Below are positions 9,169 to 16,853 of a DNA stretch of 64,000 nucleotides, piece after piece. Within the stretch, counting starts at the first letter, position 1, and each line of letters starts with the position of its first letter. A model generated the notes under the pieces. It was not told where the DNA came from and did no database searches. It saw only the letters and a list, made by a program, of their open reading frames with translations. Where the stretch lies: contig NZ_JAGOMQ010000004.1 in the NCBI RefSeq assembly GCF_017993425.1, forward strand, positions 105,921 through 169,920. The letters are read 5' to 3'. Origin of the DNA: Amaricoccus sp. (GTDB lineage Bacteria > Pseudomonadota > Alphaproteobacteria > Rhodobacterales > Rhodobacteraceae). The position numbers and the translations under genes are program-made.

Positions 9169-9491
9169 CACACTACACGACAGGAGCCGGTCGCCGCCCG
9201 AGGCCGCGTCGCTCCCCCCGACCGAAGCGGGCTCTGCCCGCGAGGCTGCGGCGCGACAAGCGAAAGCAGGGCTTTCGCCGCGCCGACGGCTGGAGCGCGG
9301 TTGCGCGGAAGCCGTCAGGGGTCCAGATTTCTCCGTCGCGCGCAATCCGTCCGTGATCGCCCCGGCGAGCGCGGAATCGCGCTCGCCCCCCGAGGGGCGA
9401 TCGCGGACGGATTTGCCACGGGTCAAATCCGTCTGCCGTCACCGTCCCGCACTCTCCCGACCGGGGTTTCTCTCCACTGTCGTGTAGTCTG
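9169..9491 (-). mobile_element. MITE-like element, copy 1, with 9-bp target duplication
   Basis: 323 bp, non-coding. Ends are inverted: CACACTACACGACA on the left and, read on the other strand, CAGACTACACGACA on the right. Both sides are flanked by the same 9 bases, GGATTTAAA (9160-9168 and 9492-9500), a target-site duplication. The interior holds several strong stem-loops shared with the other copies. The orientation is arbitrary: copies at 13.5 and 63.5 kb are taken as +, this one and 25.4 kb as -. It has inserted beside a TTCACGCGTGAA-type repeat. Confidence 0.85.
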
Positions 9492-9500
9492 GGATTTAAA

Positions 9501-9558
9501 TGTTACATTATAACTAAATAAGCAAGATCAATGACTTGTCGAATTTTCACGCGTGAAC
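9501..9558 (+). repeat. TTCACGCGTGAA-type repeat, copy a (with AT-rich arm)
   Basis: The segment ends in ATTTTCACGCGTGAAC and contains ATCAATGACTTGTCGAA; it begins with TGTTACATTATAAC, close to the palindrome GTTATAATATAAC in copy c at 25.4 kb. Its AT content contrasts sharply with its surroundings. It lies 110 bp upstream of aspS. Four copies occur in the window. Confidence 0.75.
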
Positions 9559-9668
9559 ACCCGTGCGCGCCTCGCCCCCGCCGCCGGCCCGGCGCCGCCC
9601 GGCTATTGCCTAGCGGGCGGCCCCCCGGTATGTCCGGCCGGCCTTTCCCCATCCCGACGAGGCCGCCG

Positions 9669-11450
9669 ATGCACGCCTATCGCACCCATACCTGCGCCGA
9701 CCTGCGCCTCGCCGACGTCGGCGAGACCGTGCGGCTCTCCGGCTGGGTCCACCGGGTGCGCGACCACGGCGGCGTCCTCTTCATCGACCTGCGCGACCAT
9801 TACGGCGTGACCCAGGTGCTCTGCGACGGCGACAGCCCGGCCTTCCGCGAGGCCGAGAAGCTCCGCGCCGAGTGGGTGGTCCGCATCGACGGCGAGGTGA
9901 AGGCCCGCGACGCCGCCCTCGTCAACCCGAAGATCCCGACCGGCGAGATCGAGGTCTTCATCCGCGACGTCGAGGTCCTCTCCGCCGTCGAGGGCGACCT
10001 GCCGCTGCAGGTCTTCGGCGACGCCGAGTATCCCGAGGAGACCCGGCTCAAGTACCGCTTCCTCGACCTCCGCCGCGACAGCCTGCACCACACGATCATG
10101 CTGCGCTCGAAGGTGATCCGCCACCTGCGCGAGGCGATGCACGGCCAGGGCTTCACCGAGTTCCAGACCCCGATCCTGACCGCCTCCTCGCCCGAGGGCG
10201 CCCGCGACTTCCTTGTCCCCTCGCGCCTCCACCCGGGCAAGTTCTACGCGCTGCCCCAGGCCCCGCAGCAGTTCAAGCAGCTGATCATGGTGGCGGGCTT
10301 CGACCGCTACTTCCAGATCGCGCCGTGCTTCCGCGACGAGGACCCCCGCGCCGACCGCTCCCCCGGCGAGTTCTACCAGCTCGACATGGAGATGAGCTTC
10401 GCGACGCAGGAGGACGTCTTCCAGGCGATCGAGCCGGTGATGCGCGGGGTCTTCGAAACTTTTGGCGCGGGAAAACCAGTCACCCCTGACTTCCCGCGCA
10501 TCGCCTATCGCGACGCGATGCTCTGGTACGGCTCCGACAAGCCCGACCTGCGCAACCCGATCCGGATGCAGGTGGTGAGCGAGCACTTCCGCGGCTCGGG
10601 CTTCAAGGTCTTCGCCTCGATCCTCGAACAGCCGGGCACGGAGGTCCGCGCCATCCCCGCCCCCGGCGGCGGCTCCCGCGCCTTCTGCGACCGCATGAAC
10701 GCCTACGCCCAGAGCGAGGGCCTGCCCGGCATGGGCTACATCTTCTGGCGGGAGGCGGGCGAGGGCGTCGAGGCCGCCGGCCCGGTCGCCAAGGCCCTCG
10801 GCCCCGAGCGCACCGAGGCGATCCGGCAGCAGATGGGCGTCGGGACCGGCGACGCGGTGTTCTTCCTCGGCGGCCTCCCGGCGAAGTTCGAGGCGGTGGC
10901 CGGCAAGGCCCGCAACGTCATCGGCCGCGAGCTGGGGCTGACGGTGGAGGACCGGTTCGACTTCGCCTGGATCGTCGACTTCCCGATGTACGAGCGCGAC
11001 CCGGACAGCGGAAAGCTCGACTTCAGCCACAACCCCTTCTCGATGCCGCAGGGCGGGCTGGAGGCGCTCACGACGCAGGACCCGCTCGACGTCCTCGGCT
11101 ACCAGTACGACATCGTCTGCAACGGCGTGGAGCTCTCCTCGGGCGCGGTGCGGAACCACAAGCCCGAGCTGATGTACAAGGCCTTCGAGATCGTCGGCCA
11201 CGACCGCGCCTTCGTCGACGAGCATTTCGGCGGCATGCTGTCGGCCTTCCGCACCGGCGCGCCGCCCCATGCCGGCATCGCGCCGGGGGTGGACCGCATC
11301 GTCATGCTGCTCGCCGGCGCCGAGAACATCCGCGAGGTCATCATGTTCCCGATGAACCAGCGCGCCGAGGACCTGATGATGGGCGCCCCCTCCGTCCCCA
11401 CCAACGAGCAGCTCCGCGACCTCGGCCTGCGGCTGGCCGCCAAGGCGTGA
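9669..11450 (+). CDS. aspS: aspartyl-tRNA synthetase
   Basis: 593 aa class II synthetase that charges tRNA-Asp with aspartate. N-terminal OB-fold anticodon-binding domain ([20 protein letters not shown], about 22-41), class II motif 2 in [16 protein letters not shown], the bacterial GAD insertion domain in the middle, and motif 3 [11 protein letters not shown] near the C-terminus. Length matches the bacterial type. Start at ATG 9669 (MHAYRTHTC) by family alignment; the frame is open further upstream through repeat sequence. The alphaproteobacterial enzyme is often non-discriminating (also mischarging tRNA-Asn), but this cannot be settled from the sequence. It is flanked by two directly repeated copies of the TTCACGCGTGAA repeat. 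Confidence 0.97.
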   Translation: MHAYRTHTCADLRLADVGETVRLSGWVHRVRDHGGVLFIDLRDHYGVTQVLCDGDSPAFREAEKLRAEWVVRIDGEVKARDAALVNPKIPTGEIEVFIRDVEVLSAVEGDLPLQVFGDAEYPEETRLKYRFLDLRRDSLHHTIMLRSKVIRHLREAMHGQGFTEFQTPILTASSPEGARDFLVPSRLHPGKFYALPQAPQQFKQLIMVAGFDRYFQIAPCFRDEDPRADRSPGEFYQLDMEMSFATQEDVFQAIEPVMRGVFETFGAGKPVTPDFPRIAYRDAMLWYGSDKPDLRNPIRMQVVSEHFRGSGFKVFASILEQPGTEVRAIPAPGGGSRAFCDRMNAYAQSEGLPGMGYIFWREAGEGVEAAGPVAKALGPERTEAIRQQMGVGTGDAVFFLGGLPAKFEAVAGKARNVIGRELGLTVEDRFDFAWIVDFPMYERDPDSGKLDFSHNPFSMPQGGLEALTTQDPLDVLGYQYDIVCNGVELSSGAVRNHKPELMYKAFEIVGHDRAFVDEHFGGMLSAFRTGAPPHAGIAPGVDRIVMLLAGAENIREVIMFPMNQRAEDLMMGAPSVPTNEQLRDLGLRLAAKA

Positions 11451-11464
11451 GCGGAACCCCGGAG

Positions 11465-11483
11465 CCCGCGCGACACGCGCGGG
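11465..11483 (+). terminator. hairpin after aspS
   Basis: CCCGCGCG-ACA-CGCGCGGG, an 8-bp perfect GC stem with a 3-nt loop, 14 bp past the aspS stop. There is no clear T tract (only TT follows), so it may terminate or simply protect the 3' end. Confidence 0.5.
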
Positions 11484-11503
11484 TTCACAGGGTGCGCTTC
11501 CAT

Positions 11504-11538
11504 GAAACCAACGGCTTGACGAATTTTCACGCGTGAAC
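11504..11538 (+). repeat. TTCACGCGTGAA-type repeat, copy b
   Basis: Contains AACGGCTTGACGAA then TTTTCACGCGTGAAC, matching copies a, c and d over about 34 bp. Same orientation as copy a, so aspS lies between two direct copies. It lies just beyond the 3' end of the MT-A70 gene. Confidence 0.75.
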
Positions 11539-11556
11539 GGCGGCGCAGGTCCGCGC

Positions 11557-12195
11557 CTACTCCGCTGCGGTCCCGGAATTGTAGGCGTAGGTGTCCCAGC
11601 CCGGCCGGTAGGCCTCGGTCGCCTGGTTCCCCCAGACCGTCCAGCCGTCGCGCAGGCCGCGGCCGAAGAGCTCGAGGTAGGGGCCGGGGGAGCAGGCCTC
11701 GATCAGCGGGTATTGCTCGTCCGGCTTGCGCGAGTGCTCGCGCTTGCGGCTGGCGATCAGGTTCACCTGGCGCCGCCCCGCCGCCCGGGTGCGGGCGTTG
11801 CGGCCCCGCACCCCGAAGAGCAGGATCTCGGTGACGTTGCGGAAGTAGAATCCCACGCCGCGCCCGTCCGACCCGCCGTCCCTGCGCACCTTGTGCCAGA
11901 TGAGGTTCGCCTTGTAGTCGAACCCCCAGGCCCGCAGCGTCTCCAGCCCCTCGGGCAGGAGCGCGTTGGGGGTCCAGAGATAGCAATGCGCCGTCGCCTC
12001 CAGGTGGTCCGCGACCGGCAGCGCGCAGATTTCCGCAAGCGTCAGCGTCGGATAGCGGCCGAGGCGGCGGTGCTCGGGGGCCACCTTTCCGGTCCGGTTG
12101 GCGAAACGCCAGGGCGGGTCGGCCAGCACGGTCGCGAAGCGGCGGCCGGCGAGGTCGCGAGCGAGGTCGCGGGCGACTTCGGGGGCGGCGCTCAT
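11557..12195 (-). CDS. MT-A70 family adenine N6-methyltransferase
   Basis: 212 aa. The catalytic motif DPPW is at residues 26-29 (LADPPWRF), followed by the family features CYLWTPNALLPEGL and LIWHKVRRDG, a SAM-dependent N6-adenine methyltransferase of the MT-A70 type. Bacterial members methylate DNA adenine (solitary or phage-derived) and more rarely RNA. No restriction endonuclease is adjacent, so this is an orphan methylase. The start codon overlaps the stop of the DUF4202 gene (ATGA at 12192-12195), indicating translational coupling. Confidence 0.88.
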   Translation of the reverse strand: MSAAPEVARDLARDLAGRRFATVLADPPWRFANRTGKVAPEHRRLGRYPTLTLAEICALPVADHLEATAHCYLWTPNALLPEGLETLRAWGFDYKANLIWHKVRRDGGSDGRGVGFYFRNVTEILLFGVRGRNARTRAAGRRQVNLIASRKREHSRKPDEQYPLIEACSPGPYLELFGRGLRDGWTVWGNQATEAYRPGWDTYAYNSGTAAE

Positions 12196-12770
12196 CCGGC
12201 CATCGCGGCGGCGAGCTCGGGCGGCAGGTCAAACTCCGCCACCGCCCGGCTCCGGGCTTCGGGCGACATCTTGCGGGCGGTCTTCGCGACGATCCGCACG
12301 ATGTCGTCGGGATGTTGCGGGGCGAATTCGGCGAAGTGCCAGCGCAGGAAGACGAAGCAGATCACGTCCTCCAGCGCCTGCGTCTCGGGGTCGCGCTTCA
12401 GGCCCTCCTTGCGGAGCATCGCCCCGACGCGGGCGCGGTCGGCCTCGCCATAGCCGGCCTCGGCCATCAGGGCCTCGACCCGGGCGGCGTGGCGGCGGCC
12501 CTGCTCGACGCGCCAGGCGAGGTAGCCGGGGCGGTCGTCGGGATAGGCGTCGCGGGGCAGCCTCCAGCGCTCGATATGCTGCCCGCGGGCGGCGATCTGA
12601 AGGTTTTCAGAGGCTTCCGGGAAGAGGCGCGCCAGCTCCGCGCTCATCCGCTCGCCGTAGACGAGGGCGGCGGGGCGGCCGGTCGGGTCGGAGGTGGGGT
12701 CGGCGGCGTTGGCGGCGTCGATGGCGGCGAGGGTCGCCGCGAGGCGGTCTTGGGGCGTTGGGGCTGGCAT
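12192..12770 (-). CDS. DUF4202 domain protein
   Basis: 192 aa. Contains the DUF4202 pattern: PAALVYGERMSAELARLFPE, ARGQHIERWRLPRDAYPDDR and LEDVICFVFLRWHFAEFA. The conserved His residues and acidic positions suggest an HD-like hydrolase or metal-binding fold, but no activity is established. Start chosen at ATG 12770, which has GGAGGAG 8 nt upstream; an ATG 54 bp further upstream lacks this. It is translationally coupled to the MT-A70 methyltransferase. Confidence 0.8.
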   Translation of the reverse strand: MPAPTPQDRLAATLAAIDAANAADPTSDPTGRPAALVYGERMSAELARLFPEASENLQIAARGQHIERWRLPRDAYPDDRPGYLAWRVEQGRRHAARVEALMAEAGYGEADRARVGAMLRKEGLKRDPETQALEDVICFVFLRWHFAEFAPQHPDDIVRIVAKTARKMSPEARSRAVAEFDLPPELAAAMAG

Positions 12771-12846
12771 CGGCGGGGCTCCTCCGGGGACCGCGAGCTT
12801 CGCCGGGCTGGCGGGCGCAGGCAAGTCCCCGGACGGGCCGGAGGCG

Positions 12847-13335
12847 TCAGGCGAGGCTCACCTTGGCGACCTTGTCCTTGTAGTCCTCCTTGGGGTCGGC
12901 GCCGAGGAGGAGGCGGACGCCGGCGAAGAGGCTGGCGGCGTTCTCCCAGATCTCGGCCTCCTTCGGGTCGAGCCGCAGCAGGGCGAGCCTGAGGTCGTCC
13001 TTGCCGCCCTCGAACCAGGCGGCGACGTAGCGGTTCCACAGCCGGTCGATCGTGGCCCGGTCGTTGTCGATGCGCAAGCTGCCGTGAACGCAGGCAAAAA
13101 CGTCGTGGCCCTTGTCGGCGAAGGTCATCACGGCGTGGTCGCCGGCCTTCAGCTCGCGGACGAGATCGGCGTCGGTGGAGGTGAAGAACCAGATCGGGCC
13201 CTCGTCCTCGCCCTCCAGCTGGGCGGTCATCGGGCGGGAATGGCCGTGGTCGCGGCCGGGGAGGCCAAGCATGACGGTCATGTCCGAGCGCAGGGCCTTC
13301 CAGAATTTTGCGGTCAGCTCCTCGGGGGTGGGCAT
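12847..13335 (-). CDS. pyridoxamine 5'-phosphate oxidase-like general stress protein
   Basis: 162 aa split-barrel flavin-binding protein. Features: RSDMTVMLGLPG near 20, PMTAQLEGEDEGPIWFFTST (about 38-57), HAVMTFADKGHDVFACVHGS, and LWNRYVAAWFEGGKDD, the pattern of the 'general stress protein 26' branch. It probably binds FMN/FAD or F420-like cofactors; the substrate is unknown. Start ATG 13335 has AGGAGG 7 nt upstream, so an earlier in-frame ATG is rejected. Confidence 0.85.
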   Translation of the reverse strand: MPTPEELTAKFWKALRSDMTVMLGLPGRDHGHSRPMTAQLEGEDEGPIWFFTSTDADLVRELKAGDHAVMTFADKGHDVFACVHGSLRIDNDRATIDRLWNRYVAAWFEGGKDDLRLALLRLDPKEAEIWENAASLFAGVRLLLGADPKEDYKDKVAKVSLA

Positions 13336-13480
13336 CGCGGTCCTCCTTGCTGATGCCGCCATCAACGGGGGCGCCGCCGCGAGGTTCCGCGGCGCCCGCG
13401 GGTCGGTTTTTCACGGCCGTCGCTCCGGGGGGCAAAAGCCTTTGGGCCGGCTGAAAAAATCGGGGCCGGAACGCGGCTGG

Positions 13481-13817
13481 CACACTGCACGACAGTGGAG
13501 AGGAAGCCCGGCCCGAGGCTGGCCGCGACGCTGACGCCAGACGGATTTGACCCGCGGCAAATCCGTCCGCGATCGCCCCTGCGGGGGGCGAGCGCGTCGC
13601 CGCGCTCGCCGGGGCGACCACGGACGGATGGCGCGCTCCCGGAGAAATCGGCGCCCCTCACGGCTTCCGCGCCAACGCGCTCCAGCCGTCGGCGCGACAG
13701 GCGAAAGCCGTGCTTTCGCCTGTCGCGCCGGGCCTCGCGGGCAAGCCCGCTTCGGTCGGTCGGTCGGTCGCGCGCGCCCCGTGGATCCAGCAGAGCAGAC
13801 AGGTGTCGTGTAGTGTG
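13481..13817 (+). mobile_element. MITE-like element, copy 2, with perfect 9-bp target duplication
   Basis: 337 bp, bounded by CACACTGCACGACA on the left and TGTCGTGTAGTGTG on the right (13 of 14 complementary). Flanked on both sides by CGCGGCTGG (13472-13480 and 13818-13826), a perfect 9-bp duplication. Internal stem-loops include GACGGATTTG/CAAATCCGTC and a 15-bp stem around GCGACAGGCGAAAGC. Short open frames inside are not conserved between copies and are not considered coding. The locus at 34547-34570 looks like an unoccupied relative of the insertion site. Confidence 0.9.
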
Positions 13818-13867
13818 CGCGGCTGGAATCCGGCTTGCCACTCTTTCACGTTGCGTTAGCCCGAAGG

Positions 13868-14371
13868 TCAGAAACGGTGGGCGACGACGAGGAGGACGCT
13901 CTCGATGCCGGGATTGTCGACGGCGGTCGAGGCGTTGGACTTGTGGTTGGCCATCAGGCCGAGCCACCAGTTCTCGGCCACCGCGACGCTGAAGCCGAGC
14001 TGCGAGCGGAACATCGGGAACTCGGTCCCGAGGTCGTTGCCCCATTCGCCCTCGCCGTAGCCGCCGAGCATGACGCTCGCCTCGAGCCGCAGGCGGTCGC
14101 CGAGGGGGAAGAACAGCACCGGCCCGGCGCCGGCCCAGAGGTCGCTGTCGTCGGCCTCCACCGCCGCGCCGAGGGCGAGCTCGAAGCGGGGGCGAGTCCA
14201 GAGCGGGCCGGTGCGCGCCTCGACGGCGTAGTCGGGAACGCCGTTGCCGCGGAGGTTGTCCATGCCGACGGCGGCGGCGAACTCGAAGGCGCCCGCCCGC
14301 GGGGAGGCGAGCAGCGCCACAAGGACAAGCGCGCGGGCGAAGCCCGTGGTTTTCAAGGCGTTCCGTCCCAA
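13868..14371 (-). CDS. PagL-like lipid A 3-O-deacylase (acyloxyacyl hydrolase)
   Basis: 167 aa with an N-terminal signal peptide ending near SPRAGA (about residue 28) and alternating beta-barrel-like strands ending in a C-terminal Phe (VVAHRF), as in outer-membrane proteins. The PagL active-site pattern is present: His143 and Ser145 in ANHKSNAS, then Glu157 in NPGIESV, with exactly the His-x-Ser and His+14 Glu spacing of PagL. PagL removes the 3-O acyl chain of lipid A in the outer membrane and alters LPS immunoreactivity. Family identity is inferred from motif and topology; overall similarity to characterised PagL is low. Confidence 0.72.
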   Translation of the reverse strand: MGRNALKTTGFARALVLVALLASPRAGAFEFAAAVGMDNLRGNGVPDYAVEARTGPLWTRPRFELALGAAVEADDSDLWAGAGPVLFFPLGDRLRLEASVMLGGYGEGEWGNDLGTEFPMFRSQLGFSVAVAENWWLGLMANHKSNASTAVDNPGIESVLLVVAHRF

Positions 14372-14454
14372 GACCCCGGCTCCGCGGCCGGCGCCGAATT
14401 AGGCGCAGACTTCCCGGACGCGCGCAAGACGGCCATAGCCCAAAGTGGTTCCGA

Positions 14455-15300
14455 TCACCCGCCGGCGTCCGGCGCAGGCTGCGCCTGCGCTTCGAAGCGG
14501 GCGCGCCACGGGGCGAACGCCGGATCGACGCGGGACAGGATCGCCAGCTGCCGGACGTGGATGGCGTGGTAGTGCCGCGACGCCCGCCGGCCATGGATGT
14601 CGTAGGCCGACCAGTCGCCGAGGTCGAACCTCGGCATCAGCTCCAGCGCCGCCGCCATCCCGCTCGCCGCGAGCTCCGCCGCGACGGGAGACGCGGCGCG
14701 CGTGCCGACGTCGAGCAGTCCGAGGACGGCGAAGAGCAGTCCGTTCAGCACCTTCGGCTGCTGATTGCCCGGGTCCGCCATCTTCTCGAACCACAGGTTG
14801 CCTGCGGCGGTTCGTGTGGACAGCCCCCCGGAGGCGACGTCTACCGGGAAGGCCGCGAGGAGATCGTCGAGCGGGGCGGCATAGGCGGCGTCGCCGCTCA
14901 CCTCGGCGGCCCGGGCGAGGAGCTGCGCGCCGACCGCCTGCGCGTGGGCCGACCGCCACCCCGGCCCGGTGTCGTAGGAGAAGGGGTAGGTATAGACCCA
15001 GACCCTGAAGCCGTCGCGGCGCTCGACGTTGGCGAGCAGCCAGTCGGCGCAGCAGAGCAGCATCCGTCGCGCCTCCGCCTGGCCGGATGGCCGGAACTCG
15101 TCGAAGTTCGCCGGCCATTTCGTCCAGTCGTAGCTCAGAAGGACCGGCGCCTCGTCCCGGCGGAAGAACTGGTTCCAGTACCAGAGGCCGCGCTCGGCGG
15201 CGGCGAGGATGCTGCGCTGGCGGCCGATGGATAGGCCGCGATAGACCCCGTAATCGCTGTAGGGAACGCCGTCGGCGTCCACGAACATCCTGAACGCCAC
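14455..15300 (-). CDS. D-glucuronyl C5-epimerase-like protein
   Basis: 281 aa. It carries the C-terminal D-glucuronyl C5-epimerase fold: LWFEKMADPG, PKVLNGLLFAVLGLLDVG, a middle LELMPRFDLGDWSAYDI and the catalytic-region YHAIHVRQLAIL near the end, where the tyrosine/histidine pair corresponds to the epimerase active site. Such enzymes convert glucuronic to iduronic acid within heparosan-like polymers. There is no signal peptide, so it would act in the cytoplasm or be exported otherwise. It ends 3 bp after a sulfotransferase gene on the same strand; a two-gene polysaccharide modification unit is likely. Confidence 0.72.
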   Translation of the reverse strand: MAFRMFVDADGVPYSDYGVYRGLSIGRQRSILAAAERGLWYWNQFFRRDEAPVLLSYDWTKWPANFDEFRPSGQAEARRMLLCCADWLLANVERRDGFRVWVYTYPFSYDTGPGWRSAHAQAVGAQLLARAAEVSGDAAYAAPLDDLLAAFPVDVASGGLSTRTAAGNLWFEKMADPGNQQPKVLNGLLFAVLGLLDVGTRAASPVAAELAASGMAAALELMPRFDLGDWSAYDIHGRRASRHYHAIHVRQLAILSRVDPAFAPWRARFEAQAQPAPDAGG

Positions 15301-15303
15301 TGC

Positions 15304-15963
15304 CTAGCCTTCCCCGAGCGAGAAACCGAAGGCGCCGATCTCCTTGCGGCAAAGATCTGCGATGAGCGCGCGCTGGCCCTCCGAAAGCAACCTGATGGTG
15401 TCGCCCTTCGAGCGGGCGCCCGACTTTGCCCGGGGAAGCGCCCCGTCATAGGCGATGCCGACCTGCGCCAGCGCCTCGGTCAGGCCCGTCTCCAGCTCCT
15501 CGTAGAGGACCACGCGATCGACGGCGATCTGGTCGTCGATGCTGTAGATCGGCCAGTTCGACCAACCGTCGGCGTTCGCGGATTTCAGGCGGGAGGGGGA
15601 GCCTTCGGCGATGGCGTCGAGGAAGGCCTCCAGCGAGATGGGAGCATGGCGGTGGCTTTGGCGCCAGCGCCAGAGCGAGATCAGCCGATCCCAGGGATTT
15701 CGCTCGACGGCGAATTTGAAGTAGCTGCGCCAGACCGCGTCGCCCACCAGCGCGCGCACCTGCGCGGCGGTGGCGGGGGGCGCGAGGCCTCTCGGCTTAA
15801 GCGCCGCGGCCAGGTCGGGTCGATGATCGCGCAGGTCGGCGGTCAGCGCGGCGAGGTCCGTCTCCGGGTCGAGGCGGGAGGCGAGCCAGATCTCGAGCGA
15901 GGAGCCCGCGGTCTTGCGGGTCTTGAGGAAGATCATCCGGTGGCGATGCGAGACGATCGACAT
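15304..15963 (-). CDS. sulfotransferase family 2-type protein
   Basis: 219 aa. The 5'-phosphosulfate loop is FLKTRKTAGSSLE (residues 12-24) and the 3'-phosphate-binding segment FAVERNPWDRLISL (84-97), the PAPS-binding pair of family 2 (carbohydrate-type) sulfotransferases. It would transfer sulfate from PAPS to a sugar hydroxyl or amine. Start ATG 15963 directly precedes the conserved N-terminus (MSIVSHRHRMIFLKT). It is immediately upstream (3 bp) of the glucuronyl C5-epimerase-like gene. A second sulfotransferase with the same motifs is at 25848-26576. Confidence 0.85.
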   Translation of the reverse strand: MSIVSHRHRMIFLKTRKTAGSSLEIWLASRLDPETDLAALTADLRDHRPDLAAALKPRGLAPPATAAQVRALVGDAVWRSYFKFAVERNPWDRLISLWRWRQSHRHAPISLEAFLDAIAEGSPSRLKSANADGWSNWPIYSIDDQIAVDRVVLYEELETGLTEALAQVGIAYDGALPRAKSGARSKGDTIRLLSEGQRALIADLCRKEIGAFGFSLGEG

Positions 15964-16004
15964 GACCCGGGACTCCGCGCAGCTCCGACCCCGTGGCGGC
16001 GGGT

Positions 16005-16853
16005 CTAGCCCAACCGCACGCCGCGGCGGCCGGCGAGGTCGGTGACGTATTGCCAGGCGACGCGGCCGGAGCGGCCGCCGCGGGTCTGGCTCCATTCGAT
16101 CGCGCCGGCGCGCAGCTCGTCGTCGGGGATCGCGATGCCGTAGGCGTCGCAATAGCCGCGGATCATCGCGAGGAAGTCGTCCTGCGAGCAGTTGTGGAAG
16201 CCGAGCCACAGGCCGAAGCGGTCGGAGAGCGAGACCTTCTCCTCGACCGCCTCGGAGGGGTTCACCCCGGTCTGGCGCTCGTTCTCGATCATGTCGCGCG
16301 GCATCAGGTGGCGGCGGTTCGAGGTGGCGTAGAGGACGACGTTCTCGGGGCGGCCCTCGACGCCGCCGTCGAGCACCGCCTTGAGGCTCTTGTAGTGGGC
16401 GTCGTCCTTCTCGAAGGAGAGGTCGTCGCAGAAGAGCAGGAAGCGCTGGGGGGCGCCGCGCAGGAGGCCGAGGAGGCGGCCGATGGTCGGCAGGTCCTCG
16501 CGGTGCAGCTCGACGAGCTTCAGGCCCGGGCTCTCGGCGGCGGCGGCGGCGTGGGCGGCCTTGACGAGCGAGGACTTGCCCATGCCGCGGGCGCCCCAGA
16601 GCAGGACGTTGTTGGCGGGATAGCCGCGGGCGAACTGCCGGGTGTTGGCGAGGAGCGTGTCGCGGGCGCGGTCGACGCCGACGAGGAGCGCGAGCTCGAC
16701 GCGCGAGACCTTCGGCACCGGGTCGAGGCGGTCGGGGTCGGGGCGCCAGACGAAGGCCGCGGCCGCGTCGAGGTCGGGCGGCGGGGCCGGCGGCGGGCTC
16801 AGGCGCTCGAGCGCGGCGGCGATCCGCGCGAGCGCGTCCTCGCCGCCCGTCAC
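16005..16853 (-). CDS. DUF815 AAA+ ATPase, last gene of the tat cluster
   Basis: 282 aa. GTG start at 16853 overlaps the tatC stop (GTGA), so translation is coupled. Walker A GARGMGKS (87-94), Walker B FLLFCDDLSF (about 138-147), and the DUF815 hallmark YATSNRRHLMPRDM followed by EEKVSLSDRFGLWL. Members are predicted AAA+ ATPases often found near tatABC in alphaproteobacteria; a role in Tat function or surveillance is conjecture. No membrane segment. Confidence 0.85.
   Translation of the reverse strand: MTGGEDALARIAAALERLSPPPAPPPDLDAAAAFVWRPDPDRLDPVPKVSRVELALLVGVDRARDTLLANTRQFARGYPANNVLLWGARGMGKSSLVKAAHAAAAAESPGLKLVELHREDLPTIGRLLGLLRGAPQRFLLFCDDLSFEKDDAHYKSLKAVLDGGVEGRPENVVLYATSNRRHLMPRDMIENERQTGVNPSEAVEEKVSLSDRFGLWLGFHNCSQDDFLAMIRGYCDAYGIAIPDDELRAGAIEWSQTRGGRSGRVAWQYVTDLAGRRGVRLG

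Noticed and set aside
9173..9442. Similar short ORFs recurring in each MITE copy
   Set aside because: They reflect the shared DNA; they differ in frame, length and start between copies, contain hairpin sequence and lack ribosome-binding sites.
11557..12770. Restriction-modification or BREX/DISARM-like defence island at the MT-A70 gene
   Set aside because: No nuclease, helicase or other defence gene nearby; DUF4202 is not an established defence partner.
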